Shown piece by piece: positions 48,952 to 57,118 of a stretch of DNA of 64,000 nt (its first letter is position 1; every line of letters starts with the position of its first letter). The notes below the pieces were generated by a model. The model was not told the DNA's origin. It worked only from the letters and a program-made list of their open reading frames with translations, and searched no databases. This DNA comes from Sphingomonas qomolangmaensis (GTDB lineage: Bacteria > Pseudomonadota > Alphaproteobacteria > Sphingomonadales > Sphingomonadaceae), in the NCBI RefSeq assembly GCF_024496245.1, contig NZ_CP101740.1, forward strand, positions 3,320,001 to 3,384,000. The letters are read 5' to 3'. The position numbers and the translations under genes were made by a program.

Positions 48952-49057
48952 TCTCCCTCCCTGGAAGGGAGGGGCGGGGGTGGGGCGGGTGGTATGGAAA
49001 CGGGGCGCTTTCCCACTGGCCGACCCACCCCCGACCGCTCCCTTCCAGGGAGGGGAG
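48952..49057. repeat. Extragenic palindromic element between DUF885 and exonuclease genes
   Basis: A left arm (about 48952-48993, CTCCCTCCCTGGAAGGGAG then GGGGCGGGGGTGGG) faces a right arm (about 49023-49057, CCCACCCCCGACCG then CTCCCTTCCAGGGAGGGGAG). Each arm also contains its own TCCCTGGAAGGGA or CCCTTCCAGGGA near-palindrome. It ends 9 bp from the exonuclease stop codon and could also stop transcription on the minus strand. Confidence 0.8.
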
Positions 49058-49065
49058 GCAGAAGA

Positions 49066-50061
49066 TCAGTCGTCCTCGTCTTCGAACCCCAGCAGGTCGA
49101 GCGCGCGCGCCTTGATCTGGCGCTGGGCGCACCAGTGGACCAACGCGTCTTCGCGGCCATGCGTAACCCATACTTCGCGCGGGGCGATTTCCAGGATCGT
49201 TGCGGTCAGCTCGTCCCAATCGGCGTGGTCCGACAGGATGATCGGGAGCTCGACCTGCCGCTGGCGCGCGCGCTGGCGCACGCGCATCCAGCCCGATGCC
49301 ATCGCGGTGATCGGATCGGGCAGCCGCCGCGACCAGCGATCGTTGAGCGCCGATGGCGGCGCCATCACGATCCGCCCGGCAAGCTCGGCCTTCGCGACGC
49401 CCGCGGCGGGGCGCAGCTCGCCCAGATCGACGCCGTGCGCGACATACAGGTCGCACAGGCGTTGCAGCGCGCCGTGGAGATAGATCGGATCGTTGAACCC
49501 CAGCACGCGCAGTTCGCGGATCACCCGCTGCGCCTTGCCCAGCGCATAGGCGCCGACGAGCACGCAGCGATCGGGTTCGGCGCGCAACGCCGCGAGCAAT
49601 TTGTCCATCTCGTCATGCGTGTGCGGATGGCGGAACACCGGCAGGCCGAAGGTCGCCTCGGTGATGAAGACGTCGCACTTGACCGGCTCGAACGCCGCGC
49701 AAGTCGGGTCCTCGCGGCGTTTGTAGTCGCCCGAGACGACCACGCGCTCGCCCGCATAGTCGAGCACGATCTGCGCCGACCCCAGCACATGCCCCGCGGG
49801 AACGAACGAGATGTCGACCTCGCCCAGCCGCAGCGTCTGGCCATAGGCGACCGGATGCCCCGCCTGCTCGCCATAGCGAACATCCATGATCGCCAGCGTC
49901 TCGGGCGTCGCCCACACCGCGCCATGCCCGCCGCGCGCGTGATCGGCATGGCCATGCGTCACCAGCGCGCGTGGCTTGGGTTGCGAAGGATCGACCCAGG
50001 CATCGGCTGCCGGAATATAGATGCCCTCGGGCTTGGGTTCGATCCATCGGCCTGGGCTCAT
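49066..50061 (-). CDS. Ligase-associated DNA exonuclease (MBL fold)
   Basis: A 331-residue metallo-beta-lactamase/beta-CASP nuclease with THGHADHARGGHG near residues 32-44, GHVLGSAQ, SGDYKRREDP, and a C-terminal THGRED. It matches the exonuclease that is genetically associated with an ATP-dependent DNA ligase, Lhr-type helicase and metallophosphoesterase in bacterial repair clusters. ATG 50061 (MSPGRWIEPKPEG) fits the family start; the frame is open up to 50286 without family similarity. It is divergent from the small membrane gene and the helicase. Confidence 0.9.
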   Translation of the reverse strand: MSPGRWIEPKPEGIYIPAADAWVDPSQPKPRALVTHGHADHARGGHGAVWATPETLAIMDVRYGEQAGHPVAYGQTLRLGEVDISFVPAGHVLGSAQIVLDYAGERVVVSGDYKRREDPTCAAFEPVKCDVFITEATFGLPVFRHPHTHDEMDKLLAALRAEPDRCVLVGAYALGKAQRVIRELRVLGFNDPIYLHGALQRLCDLYVAHGVDLGELRPAAGVAKAELAGRIVMAPPSALNDRWSRRLPDPITAMASGWMRVRQRARQRQVELPIILSDHADWDELTATILEIAPREVWVTHGREDALVHWCAQRQIKARALDLLGFEDEDD

Positions 50062-50143
50062 CGGTCCCATGTGGTGGCGCGGCGGCGCCATGCAATTGGA
50101 TCGAACGCGTTTCGCCGTCGTTGGGCAGGCGAAGGAGAATAGC

Positions 50144-50332
50144 ATGTCGTTCGATTTTAGCTCGGTTTGGGGCGCGCTAACGATCATCGGGCCGATCATC
50201 CTGGTGATCGCGATCGTCTGGGCGATGCGCAACAACCGCGGCACCGCGCGCGAAGTGCAGGCGACCGAGGAAGCGACGCGCCGCAATTACGACGAGCAGG
50301 AAAAAGCCGACAAGGCCGCCGACGAGCATTGA
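50144..50332 (+). CDS. Small single-pass membrane protein, 62 aa
   Basis: A 62-residue protein with one transmembrane helix (about residues 10-28, LTIIGPIILVIAIVWAM) and a highly charged C-terminal tail rich in Glu, Lys and Arg. AAGGAG (50132-50137) lies 6 nt before ATG. It occupies the space where the ATP-dependent ligase gene is often found in this type of cluster. Family unknown to me; the good start and composition support a real gene. Confidence 0.75.
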   Translation: MSFDFSSVWGALTIIGPIILVIAIVWAMRNNRGTAREVQATEEATRRNYDEQEKADKAADEH

Positions 50333-50382
50333 CGCGCTGGTTGCGCGTGACGCCGGCATTCGCGGTTGCTCGGCGCGACGCG

Positions 50383-50407
50383 ATGCCGGATTGAGCGTGG
50401 CATGACC
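50383..50407. repeat. Second copy of the dispersed repeat arm at a start codon
   Basis: ATGCCGGATTGAGCGTGGC followed by ATGACC closely matches the right arm at 40615-40637 (ATGCCGGATCGAGCCCGGC then ATGACG). As there, the repeat's terminal ATG is the start codon of the downstream gene. Confidence 0.7.
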
Positions 50408-52816
50408 GCCGCCAATCTACCCGCGCAGCTTACCGACTGGTTCGCTGCGCGTGGCTGGCAACCGCGCCGACACCAGCTCGACATGCTGGGTGCAGCGCGC
50501 GCCGGGCGGCATGCGCTGCTGATTGCCGCGACCGGCGCGGGCAAGACGCTGTCTGGATTCCTTCCGACGCTGACAGAGCTGATCGAGCGCCCGCACGAGG
50601 GCATCCACACGCTTTACATCTCACCACTCAAGGCGCTGGCGATCGACGTGCAGCGCAACTTGCTTACCCCGATTGCCGAGATGGGGCTGTCGATCACCGT
50701 CGAGGCGCGAACCGGCGACACGCCGTCGGACCGCAAGGCGCGGCAGCGGGCCAAGCCACCCAACATTCTGCTGACCACCCCTGAATCGCTGAGCCTGTTG
50801 CTGAGCTATCCCGACAGTTTCACGATGTTCGCGGGGATACGCTGCGTAGTGGTCGACGAGGTCCACGCCTTTGCCACCGGCAAGCGCGGCGATCTGCTGT
50901 CACTGGGGATGGCGCGGCTGCAGGCGATTGCGCCTGCGATGCGCCGGGTCGCGCTGTCGGCGACGGTCGCCGATGCCGATGGCTATCGCGCGTGGCTGGC
51001 ACCCGATGGCGATATCGACACCGTCGAACTGGTGCAGGGCGAGGCGGGGGCCGACCCCGACATCGCGATCCTGCTGCCGCAGGGGCGGGTGCCGTGGTCG
51101 GGGCATTCGGGGCGCTATGCCGCGCCGCAGGTGATGGCGGCGATCGCGCAGCACCGCACCACGATCGTGTTCAGCAACACGCGCGGGCTCGCCGAGCTGA
51201 TCTTCCAGGATCTGTGGAAGGTGAATGATGCCAATCTGCCGATGGGGGTGCATCACGGCAGCCTGTCGCGCGAGGCGCGGCGCAAGGTCGAATCGGCGAT
51301 GGCCGATGGACGACTGCGCGCACTGGTTGCGACCGCCAGCCTCGACCTGGGCGTCGATTGGGGCGATGTCGATTGCGTGATCCAGATGGGCGCGCCCAAG
51401 GGATCGTCGCGGCTGCTCCAGCGGATCGGCCGCGCCAACCACCGGCTGGACGAGCCGTCGAAGGCGATCCTGGTGCCGGGCAACCGCTTCGAATATCTCG
51501 AAGCGCGCGCCGCGCTCGACGCGGTGCATGCCGGCGAGCTCGATCCCGACATCTTCCGCCCCGGAGCGCTCGACGTATTGGCGCAGCATTTGATGGCGTG
51601 CGCATGCGCCGCGCCGTTCGATGCTGCGGTCATGCTGCACGAAGTGCGTGGGGCGTTGCCTTATTCGGCGCTGACCGACGAGGTGTTCGAACGGGTGCTG
51701 CAATTCATCGCCGATGGTGGCTATGCGTTGAAGGCCTATGACCGGTTCAAGCGGCTGGCGCAGGGGCCGGACGGGCTGTGGCGGGTGGCGCACCCGCGCT
51801 TCGTGACGCAGCATCGGCTGAACGCGGGGATCATCATCGATGCCGCGACGCTCGAAGTGCGCTTCAGGAACGGTCGCAAGCTGGGGACGGTCGAGGAATA
51901 TTTCGCCTCTACGCTATCCCCGGGCGATACGTTTTTCTTCGCAGGCATGAGCCTGGAGGTCGAGAAGATCGACCAGCTCGATCTGGTGGTGCGAGCGACC
52001 TCGAGGCCCGCGCGTATCCCCAGCTATGTCGGTGCGCGGCTGCCGCTGTCCACGAATTTGGCACACCGCGTCCGCACTTACCTCCACGATCGCAGCGCTT
52101 GGCACGACTTCCCCCCAGACGTGCGCGAATGGCTGGAAATGCAGGGCAACCGATCGGTGCTGCCCAAGCCTGGCGAGCTGCTGGTCGAAACCTTCCCGCG
52201 CGAGGGGCGGCATTACATGGTGATGTACAGCTTCGAGGGCTGGAACGCGCACCAGTCGTTGGGGATGTTGGTGACGCGGCGGATGGAGCAGTTGGGGCTC
52301 AAGCCGATCGGGTTCGTGTCGAACGATTACGCGTTGGCCTGCTATGGGTTAGAGCCGATCACCGATCCCGCGGCGCTGTTCTCGCCCGACATCCTCGAGC
52401 ATGAATTTGTCGAATGGGTGCAGGGTTCGGCGCTGCTCAAGCGCGCTTTCCGCGAAGTCGCGGTGATCGGCGGGCTGGTCGAGCGGCAGATCCCGGGCAA
52501 GAAGAAAACCGGCAAGCAGGTGACCTTCTCGACCGACCTGATCTACGACGTGCTGCGCAAATACGAGCCCGGGCATTTGCTGTTGCAGGCGGCATGGGAC
52601 GATGCGCGCGCGCGGATGACCGATGTCGGGCGGCTGGCGAGCCTGCTCGACCGCGCGGCGGCGACGATGCTGCATGTCGAGCTCGATCGCGTGAGCCCGC
52701 TGGCGGTGCCGGTACTGGTGCTGATCGGCCGCGAGAGTGTGGCGCAGGGCAGCGCCGACGATGCGCTCCTCGAAGAGGCCGAAGTGCTCGCGGCCGAGGC
52801 GATGCGCGCCGATTGA
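50402..52816 (+). CDS. Ligase-associated DEXH-box helicase (Lhr-core type)
   Basis: An 804-residue superfamily 2 helicase. Motif I is ATGAGKTLSGFLP near residues 44-56, motif II DEVHAF near 152-157, motif III LSATV and motif VI QRIGRANHR near 340-348; a winged-helix and Lhr-core C-terminal region follow. Such helicases unwind DNA:RNA and DNA duplexes and cluster with an exonuclease, a ligase and PdeM. The start ATG 50402 lies inside a dispersed repeat; the upstream in-frame ATG 50366 is less likely. Confidence 0.93.
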   Translation: MTAANLPAQLTDWFAARGWQPRRHQLDMLGAARAGRHALLIAATGAGKTLSGFLPTLTELIERPHEGIHTLYISPLKALAIDVQRNLLTPIAEMGLSITVEARTGDTPSDRKARQRAKPPNILLTTPESLSLLLSYPDSFTMFAGIRCVVVDEVHAFATGKRGDLLSLGMARLQAIAPAMRRVALSATVADADGYRAWLAPDGDIDTVELVQGEAGADPDIAILLPQGRVPWSGHSGRYAAPQVMAAIAQHRTTIVFSNTRGLAELIFQDLWKVNDANLPMGVHHGSLSREARRKVESAMADGRLRALVATASLDLGVDWGDVDCVIQMGAPKGSSRLLQRIGRANHRLDEPSKAILVPGNRFEYLEARAALDAVHAGELDPDIFRPGALDVLAQHLMACACAAPFDAAVMLHEVRGALPYSALTDEVFERVLQFIADGGYALKAYDRFKRLAQGPDGLWRVAHPRFVTQHRLNAGIIIDAATLEVRFRNGRKLGTVEEYFASTLSPGDTFFFAGMSLEVEKIDQLDLVVRATSRPARIPSYVGARLPLSTNLAHRVRTYLHDRSAWHDFPPDVREWLEMQGNRSVLPKPGELLVETFPREGRHYMVMYSFEGWNAHQSLGMLVTRRMEQLGLKPIGFVSNDYALACYGLEPITDPAALFSPDILEHEFVEWVQGSALLKRAFREVAVIGGLVERQIPGKKKTGKQVTFSTDLIYDVLRKYEPGHLLLQAAWDDARARMTDVGRLASLLDRAAATMLHVELDRVSPLAVPVLVLIGRESVAQGSADDALLEEAEVLAAEAMRAD

Positions 52817-52857
52817 ATCCGATTGTTGGCGCGCCCGACGAGGCGTATGCTGTGCCG

Positions 52858-53835
52858 ATGCTGCGTACTTTTGCCCTTTGGGCCTGTACCCTGATCGCGT
52901 GCCCGGTTGCTGCGCAGGAAGTGCCGACGCCGGTCGTCACCGAGCCCGCCGATCCGCTTGCCGAACCCCCGGTCGATCCGCTCGCCGAGGTCCTCGCCTT
53001 CACCGATTATGACGAGCGGATGAGCGTGCCGGTGCGGCTCAACGGCAGCGGCCCCTATCGTTTCATCATCGACACCGGCGCCGAGCGTACCGTCATCGCG
53101 CACCAGGTCGCGGGGATGCTGCGGCTAGCGGCGGGACGCACCGTCAACATCGCAGCGATGACGGGCAGTAGCCCTGCCGCGACGGTGCTGATCCCCTCGC
53201 TCGAGATCGACGCGGTGCCGCGCGGGCTGCGGATCGAGGCGCCCTCGCTCGATCGTGCGCATCTGGGCGCCGACGGGCTGGTGGGGATCGATTCGCTTGC
53301 CGGCAGCGCGGTGCAGATCGATTTCGAGGCGAACGAGATGCACGTCGCCAAGGCGCTTCGCCGTCGCCGGGCGTCGAACCCCGGCGAGATCGTCGTTCGC
53401 GCCAAGACGCTGGCGGGGCGGCTGATCGTGTCGGACGCCTTTTACGCGGGCAAGCGGATCGCGGTGATCCTCGATACCGGCACCAGCGTGAGCATCGGCA
53501 ACGCCAAGCTGCTCGAGCTGGTGCGCAAGCGGTCGACCCCGCTGCGCCCGATCCATCTGACCAGCGTCACCGGCGACGTGCTGATGGCCGAGCATCACCA
53601 GGTGCCGCGGGTTACCATCGGCGGTGCCGAGTTCCAGCATCTGGGGATCGCCTTCGCCGATGTCGCGCCGTTCCGGCGACTGGGGCTCGACGATCGCCCG
53701 GCATTGTTCCTGGGAATGGATGCGATGCGGCTATTTAGGAAGGTGCGCATCGATTTCGCCAATCGCGAGGTCCGCTTCCTGCTGCCGCGCCAGAGCTTCC
53801 GAACCGCCTCGCTTATCGGCACGCGGATGCCGTGA
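52858..53835 (+). CDS. Exported aspartyl protease with two DTG motifs
   Basis: A 325-residue protein with a signal peptide (1-19, PVAA-Q) and two retropepsin-like domains: FIIDTGAERTVI with Asp72 and VILDTGTSVSIG with Asp206. Two DTG sites in one chain could form a pepsin-like bilobal active site without dimerisation. A second retropepsin-like flap region precedes GMDAMRLF near the C-terminus. It lies between the helicase and PdeM genes and its stop overlaps a possible GTG start at 53832. Its substrates are unknown; no functional link to the repair genes is known to me. Confidence 0.85.
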   Translation: MLRTFALWACTLIACPVAAQEVPTPVVTEPADPLAEPPVDPLAEVLAFTDYDERMSVPVRLNGSGPYRFIIDTGAERTVIAHQVAGMLRLAAGRTVNIAAMTGSSPAATVLIPSLEIDAVPRGLRIEAPSLDRAHLGADGLVGIDSLAGSAVQIDFEANEMHVAKALRRRRASNPGEIVVRAKTLAGRLIVSDAFYAGKRIAVILDTGTSVSIGNAKLLELVRKRSTPLRPIHLTSVTGDVLMAEHHQVPRVTIGGAEFQHLGIAFADVAPFRRLGLDDRPALFLGMDAMRLFRKVRIDFANREVRFLLPRQSFRTASLIGTRMP

Positions 53836-53876
53836 CCCGGTTGCGCCCGCCTGCCCGACGCGGCATAGGCGGGGCT

Positions 53877-54539
53877 ATGGTTCCCTTTTCGTTCGCTGGG
53901 CATGACTTTGCCGCCTTGGCCGATGGCGCGCTGTTCTGGCCCGCGCGCCGCGCGATGCTGGTCGCCGACCTGCATTTTGAAAAGGCGAGCTGGTTCGCGT
54001 CGCACGGCCAGATGCTGCCGCCGTATGATTCGATGGAAACGCTCGAGCGGTTGCAGGCGGCGGTCACGCGTTGCGACCCGCGCGAGATCTGGTGCCTGGG
54101 CGACAGCTTTCACGATGCAGCCGGCTGCGATCGTTTGCCCGCCACGGTACAGGACGGCTTGCGATCGCTGGTCGGGGGGCGGCGCTGGGTGTGGATCACC
54201 GGTAATCACGATGCCGGGATGGTCGATCGTTGCGGCGGCGAGGTGCTCGCCGAAGCCGTCGTCGACGGGGTGGTGCTCCGCCACGAGGCCGAAGCGGGCG
54301 AGGGACGCCCCGAAATGTCGGGGCATTTTCATCCGAAACTGCGCGTTACGGTGCGCGGGCGCAACATCGCGCGGCGCTGTTTCGTCGCGACCCCGACCAA
54401 GCTGATCCTGCCCGCGTTCGGCGCGCTGACCGGCGGGCTCGATGCCACGCATCCCGAGATCGTTCGCGCGGTGGGGCCGGGGGCGCAGGCGTTGGTGCCG
54501 CTGCCCGATCGCATGTTGCGGTTCGCGCTCGCGGCCTGA
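53877..54539 (+). CDS. pdeM: Ligase-associated DNA damage response endonuclease PdeM
   Basis: A 220-residue metallophosphoesterase with all main motifs: VADLHFEK near 29-36, LGDSFHD near 73-79, TGNHD near 104-108 and SGHFHP near 147-152. It belongs to the manganese-dependent phosphoesterase/nuclease found with Lhr-core helicases, exonuclease and ligase. ATG 53877 (MVPFSFAGHDF) fits the family N-terminus; GTG 53832, coupled to the preceding stop, is an alternative that would add 15 residues. Confidence 0.9.
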   Translation: MVPFSFAGHDFAALADGALFWPARRAMLVADLHFEKASWFASHGQMLPPYDSMETLERLQAAVTRCDPREIWCLGDSFHDAAGCDRLPATVQDGLRSLVGGRRWVWITGNHDAGMVDRCGGEVLAEAVVDGVVLRHEAEAGEGRPEMSGHFHPKLRVTVRGRNIARRCFVATPTKLILPAFGALTGGLDATHPEIVRAVGPGAQALVPLPDRMLRFALAA

Positions 54540-54555
54540 GCCGCACAGGGCCGCG

Positions 54556-56061
54556 TCAGAAAGCGCCCGGCACCTCGCGCTGCATCGGCGTCGGGCGCAG
54601 CGGCACCAGCAATTCCTGTCCCTGCGCGAATGACTGGCCCGCATTCCGACCCCCAGTCTGCCCCGGCATGGTCGCCGCGGCCTGGGTGCCGGCGATCGGC
54701 GTGCAGCTGCGACCCGCTAGGAAATCGAGCGCGCGCGCGGTCGATTGCTCGCGCGGATCGCCCATCTGGAAGTTCAGGTCGTCGCTCGCCTGGCAGCTGG
54801 CGCGGACGGTCGAGGCCAAGCCGCCATAATAGTCGCCCTGATTGTCGGCGTTGACCGTCGCGAAGGCCACCACGCGCAACCGGTCGTCGCACTCGGCGCG
54901 GTCTAGCGCGATTTGGCCGACGGGCTTGCCGAAGGTGTTGGTGCCGATCAGCGCCGCGCGGTTGTTCAGATAGGGGATGAAGGCGTTGACGATCAGTTCG
55001 CTCGCCGACGCCGAACCGCCGGTGCCGATGAAGGCGACGCGCATCGGCGCAATCGTCTGCGGCTGCTGGGCGAAGAATTTGGTCCGGTTCTCGGCCGCCT
55101 TTTCGGGGCGGAAGCGCAGGGTGCTGAAGATCTGCGACGGCGTCCGGTCGCCGCCCATCAGGTCGCCGAGCAGTTCGGCGGTGCTGAGCAACCCGCCGCC
55201 ATTATAGCGGACATCGACGATCAGATTGGTGATCCCCTCGGCCCGGAAACGCGCAAAGGCTTCGCGCATTTGCGGATCGGCCGACAGGATGAAGGTGCGC
55301 AGGTTGAGATAGCCGACGCGCTGGCCGCCATTGTCGATCACGCGTGCGCCGTAGCGCGACGACACCGGCGAAAGGTTGAAGTTCGCCTTGGCGACCGAAA
55401 CGTCACGCTGGAACCCGTCGAGGCCGCGAACGCGCAGCACGCGGGTGGTGCCCGGGGTATCTGGGCCGAACGCATTGGTGAGCGCGGCATTGCCCCCGCT
55501 ATTCACGATATCCTGCACCGTGCGAACGTCCGCGGTCGTGGTGCCGATGCCGATGATCTGGGTACCGCGGTCGATTCCCGCCGCCAGCGCAGGTGCGCTC
55601 TCGAACGATTCGCTCACCACCAGCTGGTTCGATGCATTGACCGCCAGGCGGAAGCCGAAGCCGGCGGTGGCGCCCGAGCTATTGAAGGCGTTCTCCTCGG
55701 CGATCGAGGTGACATAGGTGAAGAACCGGTCGCGACCCTGCGTCCGTGCGGTGGCGGTCAGCCCGTCGACATAGGTGTCGAGCGTCGAAAAGCCCGCGGG
55801 GTCTAGCGCGGCGGGGAGGGTTTCGGGGAACAGATACCATTCGCGCATCTGCGCGAGCACCCAGCTCTGGCGGGCACCCAATGCGCAGGTGCCGGTCGCC
55901 GGCGGGGCGGGGGCGGGGGTTGGCGAGGGCGTGCCGCCGGTATTGCCGCCGCCGGGCTGGACCGCGACCGATCCCGACCCGCCGCCGCCGCATGCCGCAA
56001 GCAACATTGCCGACGCCACGACCGCAGCCAAAGTGCGATGCTGAACCGAGTTCTTACGCAT
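54556..56061 (-). CDS. S41 family peptidase lipoprotein
   Basis: A 501-residue lipoprotein with lipobox LLAAC near residue 24 and a Gly/Pro-rich linker to about 57. A PDZ-like region (about 140-215) precedes the tail-specific protease domain (about 225-400): NLIVDVRYNGGG, the catalytic Ser in GGSASASELI and the Lys in NTFGKPVGQ. S41 proteases cut C-termini of envelope proteins. It converges with pdeM, 16 bp apart. The specific role is unknown. Confidence 0.9.
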   Translation of the reverse strand: MRKNSVQHRTLAAVVASAMLLAACGGGGSGSVAVQPGGGNTGGTPSPTPAPAPPATGTCALGARQSWVLAQMREWYLFPETLPAALDPAGFSTLDTYVDGLTATARTQGRDRFFTYVTSIAEENAFNSSGATAGFGFRLAVNASNQLVVSESFESAPALAAGIDRGTQIIGIGTTTADVRTVQDIVNSGGNAALTNAFGPDTPGTTRVLRVRGLDGFQRDVSVAKANFNLSPVSSRYGARVIDNGGQRVGYLNLRTFILSADPQMREAFARFRAEGITNLIVDVRYNGGGLLSTAELLGDLMGGDRTPSQIFSTLRFRPEKAAENRTKFFAQQPQTIAPMRVAFIGTGGSASASELIVNAFIPYLNNRAALIGTNTFGKPVGQIALDRAECDDRLRVVAFATVNADNQGDYYGGLASTVRASCQASDDLNFQMGDPREQSTARALDFLAGRSCTPIAGTQAAATMPGQTGGRNAGQSFAQGQELLVPLRPTPMQREVPGAF

Positions 56062-56132
56062 AAGCTTACGCCCTCACGAGGATGCGGGGAGCATGTCAGC
56101 GCGTCATGCGCCCGGCAAGCGGCAAATAGCGT

Positions 56133-56723
56133 TCAATAGGGCGGCGCGCTTCGTTCGCGCTGTGCACTTGCCGCCTCGATCCACCAGCGCAGATCGTCGG
56201 CGAAGCGCGGGAACGCCTTGGCGAGCGCCTGGCCACCGTCGCCGGTCGGCTGGCCGTCTGCATCGAGCGCCTGGCCGATGCCGCCGACGGTGAGCGTGCT
56301 CGAAATCACCGCCATCCCCATTTCGGCGAGCGTCGCGTGCCAGGCCGAGTTGGCGCGCGCGCCGCCCAGCCGGCCCGCCGAATAGCTGGCGATCGCCGCG
56401 GGGCGCCAGAACCATTCCTCGAGGAAATGGTCGGTCAGGTTCTTGAGGCCGGGCTGCATGCCCCAATTATATTCGCCCGCCACGAACACGAAGCCGTCGG
56501 CGGTGCGGATCTTCTCGGCCAGCGTCGCCAGGTTCGCGGGGGCCTCGCCCTCGGGATATTCCTTGAACATCCGGTCGAGCATTGGCAGTCCGACCGCCTT
56601 GGCGTCGATCAGCTCGACATCATCGCCGCGCGCCGCCAATCCCTCGACCAGATATTGCGCCAGCCGGATGCCCTGGCGATCTCGGCGATAGGAGCCGTAG
56701 AAGACGAGAATGCGGTGCGGCAT
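56133..56723 (-). CDS. NADPH-dependent FMN reductase family protein
   Basis: A 196-residue flavodoxin-fold protein: FYGSYRRDRQG near residues 8-18 for FMN phosphate binding and VAGEYNWGMQPGLKNLTDHF near 81-100, both typical of NADPH:FMN/azo-type reductases. It may reduce quinones or flavins; the physiological substrate is unknown. ATG 56723 gives the correct start; the upstream codons from 56768 lie over the terminator region. Confidence 0.88.
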   Translation of the reverse strand: MPHRILVFYGSYRRDRQGIRLAQYLVEGLAARGDDVELIDAKAVGLPMLDRMFKEYPEGEAPANLATLAEKIRTADGFVFVAGEYNWGMQPGLKNLTDHFLEEWFWRPAAIASYSAGRLGGARANSAWHATLAEMGMAVISSTLTVGGIGQALDADGQPTGDGGQALAKAFPRFADDLRWWIEAASAQRERSAPPY

Positions 56724-56774
56724 CGCGATTGCTTTCGAGGCTGGCACGGCGCGCGCCATGCAGTGCAAATGAAA

Positions 56775-56811
56775 GAGGCTGCCGGATCCGGTGTACGGAC
56801 CCGACAGCCTC
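56775..56811 (-). terminator. Strong terminator-like hairpin downstream of the micro-gene
   Basis: A 16-bp stem (56775-56790 with 56796-56811, two G-T pairs) with a 5-nt loop, followed on the minus strand by TTTC and more Ts. It would end a minus-strand transcript coming from about 57000, 113 nt after the micro-ORF stop. Confidence 0.75.
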
Positions 56812-56923
56812 GGACATGGTCAGCGGCCGGAAGTTCCAGTGTGGGAGACCATGCGAGCCGCGCACTTGCGGTCAGGAAGGCGTTGGATGGGGCAATAGCG
56901 CCCCCGCCCTCGGCTGCCGAAGC

Positions 56924-56980
56924 TTAGCGGCGCGTCTCCCCAACGAACTGAACCGACCCCTTTGCTGAACCATGAGACAT
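56924..56980 (-). CDS. Possible micro-gene, 18 aa, with perfect Shine-Dalgarno
   Basis: The minus strand has GAAAGGAGGTGATCC (56982-56996), complementary to the whole 3' end of 16S rRNA, then ATG at 56980 after a 7-nt gap from AGGAGG. The frame encodes MSHGSAKGSVQFVGETRR and a TAA. It is too short to assign to a family. A second frame from ATG 56973 would give 33 residues but with poor spacing. The unusually strong ribosome binding site suggests a translated micro-protein or a leader peptide, or an RNA that sequesters ribosomes; none is proven. Confidence 0.4.
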   Translation of the reverse strand: MSHGSAKGSVQFVGETRR

Positions 56981-57004
56981 CGGATCACCTCCTTTCGCTA
57001 GTTG

Positions 57005-57031
57005 AAAAAATGGTCGTGCCCTGCGGCACGA
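57005..57031 (-). terminator. Hairpin with T6 after the lipoprotein pair (terminator or attenuator)
   Basis: Minus-strand stem of 7 bp (TCGTGCC/GGCACGA, 57014-57031) with a 4-nt loop, then ACCA and six Ts (57005-57010). It lies about 90 bp after the stop of the lipoprotein gene and only 8 bp before the perfect Shine-Dalgarno of the micro-ORF, so it could end the lipoprotein transcript or attenuate entry into the micro-ORF. Confidence 0.65.
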
Positions 57032-57118
57032 ATCACGTTGTGAATCATCGCAAGGCGCAGAACAAGTCTTGTAATGCACCGCGAATTGGACGATTCTCTT
57101 TCGCCTGTCGCAAGCGGC

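Larger units (their letters stand above)
56724..57118. other. 395-bp intergenic region with two hairpins and a possible micro-gene
   Basis: Between the lipoprotein pair and the FMN reductase, all minus strand, there are a hairpin with a T-run (57005-57031), a perfect Shine-Dalgarno sequence with an 18-codon frame (56924-56995), and a long terminator-like hairpin (56775-56811). Each is listed separately. No longer gene is convincing. Confidence 0.6.

Noticed and set aside
56982..57000. Plus-strand match to the 3' end of 16S rRNA
   Set aside because: Only about 15 nt match; upstream sequence is not 16S-like, so there is no rRNA gene. The signal is better read as a minus-strand Shine-Dalgarno.
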